Positions 1 to 6,073 of a stretch of DNA of 8,282 nucleotides are shown here, one piece after another (the first letter of the stretch is position 1; every line of letters begins with the position of its first letter). Origin of the DNA: Bacteroidales bacterium. Its GTDB lineage: Bacteria > Bacteroidota > Bacteroidia > Bacteroidales > NBLH01. The translations under genes and the position numbers were made by a program. Where the stretch lies: positions 1 to 8,282 of the forward strand of contig JALSLF010000527.1 in NCBI GenBank assembly GCA_026988445.1. The letters are read 5' to 3'. The notes beneath the pieces are model-generated. The model saw only the letters and a program-made list of their open reading frames with translations, was not told the DNA's origin and made no database searches.

Positions 1-747
1 ATGCAGTTTTTTGTAAAACCGGGCGAGGAAATGAAATGGTACGAACATTGGAAACAAACCCGTATGAAATGGCATAAAGCGCTGGGCTTGGGCGATGAGA
101 AGTATCGTTTTCATGACCACGATAAGTTGGCGCATTATGCCAATGCTGCAGCGGATATTGAATTTGAATTTCCGTTTGGCTTTAAAGAATTGGAGGGTAT
201 TCACTCGCGCACTGATTTTGATTTGAGTAGCCACGAAAAAGAATCGGGTAAAAAAATCCGCTTTTATGATAATGAAACCAAAGAGTCGTATGTACCTTAT
301 GTTGTGGAAACTTCTATTGGTTTAGACCGTATGTTTTTGTCGGTTTTATCGGCTGCATATACCGAAGAAACCATTGAGAAAGAAGATGGAAGTAAAGACA
401 GCCGTGTGGTTTTACGTATTCCGCCGCAATTGGCGCCGGTAAAAGCGGCTATTTTGCCTTTGGTGCGCAAAGACGGTTTACCCGAAAAGGCGCGTGAGAT
501 TATGAATAGTTTGAAATTTGATTTTAATTGCCAGTATGATGAAAAAGATTCAATCGGGAAACGGTACCGCAGGCACGATGCAATTGGTACGCCTTTCTGC
601 TTGACTATTGATCATCAAACCTTAGAGGATAATACGGTAACTTTGCGCTATCGCGATAGTATGAAACAAGACCGTGTGCCGGTGGATAAATTATCTGAAA
701 TTATTGACGACTTGGTGAGCTTTAAAAAGTTGTTGAGGAGTTTGTAA
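1..747 (+). CDS. glyQS: Glycyl-tRNA synthetase, single-chain type (5' truncated by window edge)
   Basis: This is the C-terminal half of a class II glycyl-tRNA synthetase, the cytoplasmic enzyme that charges tRNA-Gly with glycine using ATP. The 248 visible residues hold the end of the catalytic domain: KWYEHWKQTRMKWH at about 12-25, the HYANAAADIEFEFPFG block at about 45-60, ELEGIHSRTDFDL at about 63-75, and class II motif 3 (ETSIGLDRM, 103-111) with its ATP-binding arginine. The anticodon-binding domain follows at about 137-245 (RIPPQLAPVKAAILPL, then RRHDAIGTPFCLTID). These blocks match the single-chain homodimeric enzyme and not the separate alpha/beta subunit type. Family members are about twice this length, so the reading frame continues upstream of base 1 and the ATG at base 1 is an internal methionine. 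No convincing terminator follows the TAA stop. The identification is firm; only the start is missing. Confidence 0.97.
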   Translation: MQFFVKPGEEMKWYEHWKQTRMKWHKALGLGDEKYRFHDHDKLAHYANAAADIEFEFPFGFKELEGIHSRTDFDLSSHEKESGKKIRFYDNETKESYVPYVVETSIGLDRMFLSVLSAAYTEETIEKEDGSKDSRVVLRIPPQLAPVKAAILPLVRKDGLPEKAREIMNSLKFDFNCQYDEKDSIGKRYRRHDAIGTPFCLTIDHQTLEDNTVTLRYRDSMKQDRVPVDKLSEIIDDLVSFKKLLRSL

Positions 748-860
748 TTTGTTAAAATAATTTTTGCTCATTATTGTGTAGTGCGTTTTTTAAATGCTTG
801 TGTGGTGTTTGACGCTGGTAACTGGTTGCTGTTGTTCAATGATTATTGAGTGTTGAATAT

Positions 861-908
861 TGTTAAATTGCTAAATTGTTGAATGGTTAAATTGTTAAAC
901 TGTTAAAC
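861..908. repeat. Six tandem copies of an 8-bp repeat (TGTTAAAT-type)
   Basis: Six contiguous octamers can be read: TGTTAAAT, TGCTAAAT, TGTTGAAT, GGTTAAAT, TGTTAAAC and TGTTAAAC. Related octamers lie out of phase nearby: TGTTCAAT at 833-840, TGTTGAAT at 851-858 and TGTTAAAT at 943-950 or so. The unit length is not a multiple of three and there is no reading frame, so this is non-coding. Slipped-strand expansion is the simplest origin. A binding array for a protein is possible but unsupported. Confidence 0.8.
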
Positions 909-982
909 GTGTTTGACCTTTGACGGATTGTTGAAATCTGCATGTTAAATGACAATTGAGCGTGTTGGATATACTCAATGAA

Positions 983-990
983 TATTTTTG
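983..990 (+). promoter_or_regulatory. Candidate Bacteroidota -7 promoter element upstream of the structured element
   Basis: TATTTTTG fits the Bacteroidota -7 consensus TAnnTTTG exactly. Transcription would start near 994-997, about ten bases before the long hairpin begins at 1006. No clean TTTG -33 box lies at the usual distance (only TTG-like sequence at 964-967), which lowers confidence in an AT-rich spacer. If real, it would drive the structured RNA and possibly the YfhO-family gene at 1187. Confidence 0.4.
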
Positions 991-1005
991 GTTTTAAGCG
1001 TGTTT

Positions 1006-1148
1006 GCAGTAGGGATTGAAGCGGTAGCTGCCGATGCTGAAAAATTTACAAAACTTAAATTAAAAGAGCGATTGAAATGAGCTCCTTTTAATTTAATAGT
1101 TTTGTTATTTTTCAGCTTCGGGACTACAAGTGGAAAGCCCGTAACTGC
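1006..1148 (+). ncRNA. Long structured element: candidate non-coding RNA, leader or dispersed hairpin repeat
   Basis: The two halves pair almost throughout. From base to tip the helices are: GCAGT 1006-1010 with 1144-1148; GGG 1012-1014 with 1138-1140; GTAG 1024-1027 with 1124-1127; CCGA 1031-1034 with 1118-1121; GCTGAAAAAT 1036-1045 with 1107-1116; ACAAAACT 1048-1055 with 1098-1105; TAAATTAAAAG 1056-1066 with 1085-1095; and AGC 1067-1069 with 1081-1083. The tip is an 11-nt loop at 1070-1080. The unpaired blocks near the base, ATTGAAGC on the left and AAGTGGAAAG on the right, look like a defined internal loop. They recall hairpin elements dispersed in Bacteroidota genomes, including the Flavo-1 motif, but that resemblance is from memory. 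The element ends 38 nt before the YfhO start and has no following U tract, so it is not a simple terminator. The pairing is seen directly; strand and function are inferred. Confidence 0.6.
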
Positions 1149-1186
1149 CCAAGTTATATAAATATTGAAACTAATTATTAACTGTA

Positions 1187-3712
1187 ATGGAAAATTATAA
1201 GGATATTTTTAAAAAGGCTTTGCCTTTTCTTGTTGCAATGGTGTTTTTTATTGCATTGAGTTTTATTTATTTTAGTCCGGTGCTTGAAGGAAAAGTATTG
1301 CCACAGATGGATAATATTCATGCCAAAGGTATTTCGCATGAATTGACACAATATCATGATGAAACCGGTGAGTATTCGCAGTGGACCAACTCAATGTTTG
1401 GCGGAATGCCTGCATATCAGATTTACATTGGCGAAACCAATAATATTTATTTGTATATTCAACGTTTTTTGCGCTTGGGCTTGCCATATACCACAGTAGC
1501 TATTCTTTTTATTTATATGTTTGGTTTTTACTTGTTGCTTTTGAGTTTACGATTTAACCATTGGCAGAGTATTTTGGGGGGTATGGCTTTTGGGCTTGCT
1601 TCGTACAATATTATCATTATTGCCGCGGGACATATTACCAAAACTTATGCAATTGCCTACATGGCTCCGGTTATTGCCGGTGTGTTGATGGCTTATAGAG
1701 GAAAATATTTGTGGGGAGGAATTATAACTACTTTTGCTTTAGGTGTGGAAATATCAACCAATCATATTCAGATCATTTATTATTTGGCTTTGATGATTGT
1801 ATTGTTGATTTTAACACAATTTGTGCAGGCAATTATTGAAAAAAAGTTTAAAGATTTTTTTAAAGCTTCAGCAGTACTTGCCGTGGCTGCTATACTTGCT
1901 ATATTGCCGAATATTACCGGATTAGCTACTACTTATGAATACGGCAAAGAAAGTATCCGCGGAAAATCGGAACTGACGGATAATATGCACAATAAATCGA
2001 GCGGATTGGATAAAGATTATGCTTTGGCTTGGAGCTACGGTAAAGATGAAACGCTTACTTTAATGATTCCGAATGCCAAAGGTGGTGCCAGTGCTCCGAT
2101 TGGTGCTAATGCTGATGTTTTAAAAGATGTAAATCCGCAGTTTGTTGAGTATGTAGCTAAATCATCATCTTATTTTGGTAATCAGCCTTTTACTTCGGGA
2201 CCGGTTTATGTGGGTGCTATTCTAATCTTTTTGTTTGTTTTTGGTTTATTTACCCTAAAAGGAAGTGTTAAATGGTGGCTTTTTGCTGCCGCTTTGTTGG
2301 GTATATTGCTTTCGTGGGGCAAAAATTTAGAATGGTTTACCGATATTTTCTTTTATTACGTACCTATGTACAATAAATTCCGTACGGTTTCCATGTCGTT
2401 GGTAATTACTGGATTTGCTGTGCCATTGTTAGCCATGATGGTTTTGAAGCAGATTATGGACAACAGGGATTTTGTTACAAAAAATAAAAAGTGGTTTTAT
2501 GTTTCGTTGGGAATTACTGCCGGATTAAGTTTGATTTTTTATCTAATACCCGATGTTTTCTTTAACTTTTTAAGTGCCCGTGAAATTGCAAACTTTGATG
2601 CACAAAAAGCAGAATCGGCACAAGCTGCCCAACAGCTGAATTTGTATATTGAAGGTTTAAAAAGTGCACGTATAAATATTTTTAAAGCAGATGCTATTCG
2701 TAGTTTCTTTTTCATTATATTAAGTGCTGCGGCACTTTGGGTATATTCATCGGTAAAAGCTGTAAAAGAAAGTCATTTATTAGCGGTTTTGGCAATTCTT
2801 ATTTTAGCGGATATGTGGACCGTAGATAAACGCTATTTGAATGAAGATATGTTTCGTAAAAAAAGTTTTGTCCGTAATGAGTTCCCCAAAACTCCGGCTG
2901 ATGATGTAATTTTAAAAGACGCAGACCCTGATTTTCGAGTTTTGAGTTATTTGCACAGTCCGTTTAACGATGGATATACTCCTTATTATCATAAGTCCAT
3001 AGGTGGTTATCATGGTGCAAAATTACGTAGATATCAAGATATTATTGACCGTTATCTTGGATATGAAATTCAGGCTGTGGCACAGGCACGTCAAAGAGAT
3101 ACTACCGGAAGTTTGGCTGGCTTATTCAGCAAAACCAATATTATTAATATGCTGAATACAAAATATGTAATATTTTCCCCAAGCGAAGTGGAATTGAATT
3201 GGCAAGCATTGGGTCATGCATGGTTTGTAGATGATTATGAGTTGGTAAATAATGCCGATGAAGAAATTGCAGCTTTAGCCACATTTAATCCTGCAAAAAC
3301 GGCAATAATCGATAAGCGTTTTGAAAATCAGATAAAAGACTTACCCAAAGAGTTTTTCTCATTAGATACGGGCTATATTGAATTGGTGGATTATAAACCT
3401 AATTATTTAAAATATAAGTCTTTTACACCTAAAAAGCGTTTGGCTGTATTTTCGGAGGTTTACTATGATAAAGGTTGGAAAGCATTTATTGACGGTTTTC
3501 CTGTTGAGCATTTACGTGCAAATTATATTTTGCGTGCTTTGGTTGTACCGGAAGGTACGCATGTGATTGAGTTTCGTTTTGAGCCGAAAACATACAGTAT
3601 CAGTAAAAAGATTGCTTTGGGTAGCTCTATTTTAGTTGTTTTGTTGTTAGCAGGAATGATTGTGTACAGTATAAAAACTACTAAAACCAAAGAAGAAGTT
3701 GGAGAGGAATAG
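1187..3712 (+). CDS. YfhO-family polytopic membrane protein (probable GT-C-type glycosyltransferase)
   Basis: This 841-residue inner-membrane protein matches the YfhO family. The N-terminal half has many hydrophobic segments: about 11-30, 100-120, 127-147, 154-170, 174-190, 195-215, 225-243, 339-357, 362-377, 399-420, 436-454, 505-521 and 529-543. A final helix lies near 809-828, before a charged tail. The first large external loop carries MDNIH (41-45), an acidic position of the kind GT-C transferases use. YVPMYNKFRT (391-400) and the C-terminal block SEVYYDKGWKAFIDG with NYILRALVVPEGTH followed by FEP are family hallmarks. In Gram-positive bacteria YfhO proteins are implicated in adding sugars to teichoic acids outside the membrane. 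This organism should lack teichoic acids, so the acceptor here is unknown and the transferase role is inferred. The ATG at 1187 follows an AT-rich leader without a Shine-Dalgarno sequence, and the first helix begins soon after it. A strong terminator follows the stop. Confidence 0.9.
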   Translation: MENYKDIFKKALPFLVAMVFFIALSFIYFSPVLEGKVLPQMDNIHAKGISHELTQYHDETGEYSQWTNSMFGGMPAYQIYIGETNNIYLYIQRFLRLGLPYTTVAILFIYMFGFYLLLLSLRFNHWQSILGGMAFGLASYNIIIIAAGHITKTYAIAYMAPVIAGVLMAYRGKYLWGGIITTFALGVEISTNHIQIIYYLALMIVLLILTQFVQAIIEKKFKDFFKASAVLAVAAILAILPNITGLATTYEYGKESIRGKSELTDNMHNKSSGLDKDYALAWSYGKDETLTLMIPNAKGGASAPIGANADVLKDVNPQFVEYVAKSSSYFGNQPFTSGPVYVGAILIFLFVFGLFTLKGSVKWWLFAAALLGILLSWGKNLEWFTDIFFYYVPMYNKFRTVSMSLVITGFAVPLLAMMVLKQIMDNRDFVTKNKKWFYVSLGITAGLSLIFYLIPDVFFNFLSAREIANFDAQKAESAQAAQQLNLYIEGLKSARINIFKADAIRSFFFIILSAAALWVYSSVKAVKESHLLAVLAILILADMWTVDKRYLNEDMFRKKSFVRNEFPKTPADDVILKDADPDFRVLSYLHSPFNDGYTPYYHKSIGGYHGAKLRRYQDIIDRYLGYEIQAVAQARQRDTTGSLAGLFSKTNIINMLNTKYVIFSPSEVELNWQALGHAWFVDDYELVNNADEEIAALATFNPAKTAIIDKRFENQIKDLPKEFFSLDTGYIELVDYKPNYLKYKSFTPKKRLAVFSEVYYDKGWKAFIDGFPVEHLRANYILRALVVPEGTHVIEFRFEPKTYSISKKIALGSSILVVLLLAGMIVYSIKTTKTKEEVGEE

Positions 3713-3758
3713 TTTTTGGCTTTGCAGTAGAAAATCGTTGCGGATTTAAGGCTGTAAG

Positions 3759-3795
3759 AAAAAAGCCGGCTTTTTATGAAAAGACCGGCTTTTTT
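3759..3795. terminator. Bidirectional intrinsic terminator between convergent genes
   Basis: AAAAAAGCCGG (3759-3769) pairs with CCGGCTTTTTT (3785-3795). The stem can extend inward through CTTTT/AAAAG around a TATG loop with one bulged A. T runs at the right end and A runs at the left end allow it to stop transcription from both sides: the YfhO gene reading rightward and the nhaC-patatin-secreted protein set reading leftward. The left arm is also self-complementary (AAAAAGCCGGCTTTTT), giving an alternative smaller hairpin. Confidence 0.9.
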
Positions 3796-3841
3796 GATAG
3801 TAGTTCTATATTTTCTCGGCGCAGAGTGCCCTGCTACGGGT

Positions 3842-5092
3842 TTACTTCCATTCGCTCCATTTCATGGTTAGTTTATCGCGTGTACGGCTTTTGCCGGTAG
3901 TTATGTTTTTTTGATAATAGCTAATTCCATCGTCTTCAAAAAAGCAAGCAATGCGTTCAACTTTGTGTTTTGCGTCCGGATTGTTGTTGTAATTAATTAA
4001 TAATGTTTTATTTACCCAACCGTCTTTTTTGTATAGATAACGGCTTACATTTCCTTCTTCATTTAATTCAACAATGCAATTTCTATTTATTGATTTTGCT
4101 ACATTATTAAATTCCATACTTTTTAAATCAAAATTTTCATCAAATTCAAAAATATAGGTACCGTCTGAATATATATTTTCAGGTATATTTCTTTTTTCTA
4201 CCGTGAATTTATTTCCTTCGCGTGTGATTGAATAGTTTGTTGTGTGGCAAATTTCGTTTTTCTCTTTTCCGGTACTGCGTCCACAGTAATTTACTACTTT
4301 GTAATTGGAAAGTACGCCATCGGGGAAATAATCGTACTCTTTAATGGTATAAATATCGGTGTATAATAAAGCCCCTTTTTGGTAATTTTTGTTTGCTTGA
4401 TAATAGCGTTCATATTTTTTTACGGTTTTTACCCTGCCTGAATTATCAAAAAATACCGAATCAATCGGAACTTTATATAAATTTCCGCTTGCTTTTCGTA
4501 AAATACCTGCTCTTCCGGTTAATACCACTACATTTTTATTGTTTTCATAATTAAGCGCATAACTGATTTTTGGGATACCAATATAAAGAATTTTATGATT
4601 TGTAGTATCTACTTTTATTTTAAAAGAATTTCCGGATAATTTAATGACTGTTTTCCATGGGGTATAAGCTCTGTCTATTTTTTGAGAAAGGGTTCGGTAT
4701 ATATAATTACTTAGGCTTGAATCGCCAATAATATAAATGGGTTCCGTGTAAATTATTATTTCTTCTTCGTATGATTTTACAGCCGCTTCGATTAGTTTTG
4801 GTAAATTAAGTTTTAAAAACCGCACAGAGTCTAATATTAATTTTCTGCGATATAATGAATCTTTAATGAATTTTTCGCGGGCGATTAGTGAGTCTCTAAT
4901 AAATTCTTGTCTTTTGATGTATGCCGAGTCTATTACAATAAGGCTTGTATCGCTTTGTATAAGCGTATCGGTTTGAATTATTAGTTCTTGTTCCGGGTTT
5001 TCGGCTTTTTTAGTGGTATCTATTTCTATTTGGGCAAATGCTTGTGTGAAATAGAATAAACTGAATAAAAGGAAGATGATTTTTTGTTGCAT
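3842..5092 (-). CDS. Secreted protein of unknown function with RDSL-type repeats
   Basis: I do not recognise a named family. Residues 1-20 form a clear signal peptide: a lysine at position 4, a hydrophobic core IIFLLFSLFYF, and an AFA|Q cleavage site at 20/21. The mature protein should be periplasmic or surface-exposed; no lipobox cysteine is present. Residues 59-91 hold three adjacent 11-residue repeats built around [IL][RK]DSL (RQEFIRDSL, REKFIKDSL, RKLILDSV), probably helical. After a hydrophobic, acidic stretch (about 95-120), residues 200-400 are rich in aromatic and polar beta-strand-like segments. These include FDNSGRVKTVKKY (215-227), YFPDGVLSNYKVV (255-267), FDENFDLKSMEF (317-328) and LNEEGNVSRYLY (343-354), which loosely recall YD or MORN-like repeats. 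Cysteines lie at 270, 282, 339 and 383. The gene is 57 nt downstream of the patatin gene and ends at the shared terminator. The start is supported by the signal peptide. Confidence 0.85.
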   Translation of the reverse strand: MQQKIIFLLFSLFYFTQAFAQIEIDTTKKAENPEQELIIQTDTLIQSDTSLIVIDSAYIKRQEFIRDSLIAREKFIKDSLYRRKLILDSVRFLKLNLPKLIEAAVKSYEEEIIIYTEPIYIIGDSSLSNYIYRTLSQKIDRAYTPWKTVIKLSGNSFKIKVDTTNHKILYIGIPKISYALNYENNKNVVVLTGRAGILRKASGNLYKVPIDSVFFDNSGRVKTVKKYERYYQANKNYQKGALLYTDIYTIKEYDYFPDGVLSNYKVVNYCGRSTGKEKNEICHTTNYSITREGNKFTVEKRNIPENIYSDGTYIFEFDENFDLKSMEFNNVAKSINRNCIVELNEEGNVSRYLYKKDGWVNKTLLINYNNNPDAKHKVERIACFFEDDGISYYQKNITTGKSRTRDKLTMKWSEWK

Positions 5093-5122
5093 GATATTGT
5101 GTTTTAGTGGTTTGTGAAATTA

Positions 5123-5140
5123 CACAGCACAGGTGCTGTG
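5123..5140. repeat. Perfect inverted repeat between the patatin gene and the secreted-protein gene
   Basis: CACAGCAC and GTGCTGTG are perfect complements separated by two bases, sitting in the 57-nt gap between two minus-strand genes. In RNA the closing bases would open to a larger loop, leaving a 6-7 bp stem of mixed GC content. No U tract follows on the minus strand, so it is not a standard terminator. It could be an RNA processing or stability hairpin, an attenuator, or a protein-binding palindrome. Confidence 0.7.
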
Positions 5141-5149
5141 CTATCTTGG

Positions 5150-6073
5150 CTATACTTTATTTTTATATTGCGATATAACTTTTTTGTCGTATTGAATAAG
5201 TGCTTGATTAAATTTTTCTTTTCCAAACTCAATCAATTCATTTGCAAGATGAAAATCAAAAGTCCCGCAAACGGTTTTAGAGATGCTTACTAAAATATCA
5301 GGCGGATATTTTTCAATGCTGAATTTACTAATTTGGTTTTGCATAATGTCAAAAGAGCTATCCATAATATCAAAATAACCGATTTTCTGTTCTTTTTGCT
5401 CTTCTTTGGGGAATAAACGCTCCCATTGTTCTTTAAACTCAATTCTTTTTAAAAGCGCATATATTTCTTTTTTCTTTTTTTTATGGATTTTTTGTTTTCT
5501 TTTTAAATGAGCTTGCGTATTGTCCAGCTCATTCAAATCAACGGCAATTAATAAATCATTTTTTGAGCGTTTTACTCTGTTTAAAGGTATGGGGTTTAAA
5601 ATACCTCCATCCACAAGTATTTTACCATCAAGCTTATAGGGTTCCAGAACATTTGGGATTGAAACCGAAGCGCGTAGCGCATCTTTTAGTTTTCCGCTTT
5701 GGAAAATGACTTCTTCTTGTTTTAGCAAATCAACAGCAACAGCCGAAAAGGGAATGGGTAAATCTTCGATTAACAGATCTCCAAGAAAAGGTTCAATTTC
5801 TTCAAAAATACGCATTCCTTTAATAAAACCGTGGCTGCTAATGGTAAAATCCATTAAGCGAAAAACATCCAGTTTATCTAATTTTAACAACCATTTTTTG
5901 TATTCTTGCAAATGACCTGCAGCATATATTCCACCTACTATTGCACCCATTGAAGTTCCGGAAATTGATTTTATTTCAAAATTTTGTCTTTCCAGTTCTT
6001 CAATAACACCGATATGTGCTATGCCGCGTGCACCTCCGCTTGCTAAAACCAATGAAACCGCTTGTTTGTTCAT
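5150..6073 (-). CDS. Patatin-like phospholipase (RssA-type)
   Basis: This 307-residue patatin-family serine hydrolase is expected to cleave acyl esters of lipids with a Ser-Asp dyad. All three signatures are present: the glycine-rich oxyanion hole SGGARG (12-17), the nucleophile elbow GTSMG with Ser41 (39-43), and DGG with catalytic Asp155 (155-157). RASVSIP (134-140), conserved before the Asp, also fits. No signal peptide or convincing membrane helix is seen, so it is probably cytoplasmic or peripheral on the inner membrane. This differs from the larger PlpD-type patatins fused to an outer-membrane barrel. Residues 191-210 are strongly basic (KRKQKIHKKKKKEI), which may bind anionic membrane surfaces; this is inference. 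The ATG overlaps the upstream nhaC stop as ATGA, suggesting translational coupling, with a purine-rich AAAGAGAAG just before it. The lipid substrate cannot be told from sequence. Confidence 0.93.
   Translation of the reverse strand: MNKQAVSLVLASGGARGIAHIGVIEELERQNFEIKSISGTSMGAIVGGIYAAGHLQEYKKWLLKLDKLDVFRLMDFTISSHGFIKGMRIFEEIEPFLGDLLIEDLPIPFSAVAVDLLKQEEVIFQSGKLKDALRASVSIPNVLEPYKLDGKILVDGGILNPIPLNRVKRSKNDLLIAVDLNELDNTQAHLKRKQKIHKKKKKEIYALLKRIEFKEQWERLFPKEEQKEQKIGYFDIMDSSFDIMQNQISKFSIEKYPPDILVSISKTVCGTFDFHLANELIEFGKEKFNQALIQYDKKVISQYKNKV

Larger units (their letters stand above)
748..1005. other. Gene-free AT-rich spacer, left part
   Basis: No open reading frame with coding character is seen on either strand here. 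The spacer holds the octamer array (861-908), a short inverted repeat ATTGAG/CTCAAT at 955-979, and a promoter-like motif at 983-990. The first part (748-850) shows nothing more than AT-rich sequence with weak inverted repeats. Confidence 0.6.

Noticed and set aside
1..3. ATG at base 1 as the true start of the glycyl-tRNA synthetase
   Set aside because: The protein begins in the middle of the catalytic domain and the family is about twice as long, so this is an internal methionine at the window edge.
748..780. Terminator directly after glyQS (AATAAT/ATTATT pairing)
   Set aside because: The possible stem is short and entirely A-U, too weak to call.
861..908. CRISPR-like array
   Set aside because: Units are only 8 bp and contiguous, with no spacers and no cas genes nearby.
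1036..1116. Rho-independent terminator of glyQS
   Set aside because: The stem is far longer than a terminator, its tip is AU-rich, no U tract follows, and it sits about 290 bp past the stop.
1272..1487. Minus-strand open frame of 71 codons inside the YfhO gene
   Set aside because: It lies wholly antisense to a well-supported gene, has no recognisable motif and no promoter or leader of its own.
5706..5915. Plus-strand open frame of 69 codons inside the patatin gene
   Set aside because: It is the antisense shadow of a conserved catalytic region and shows low-complexity Ser/Lys composition typical of shadows.
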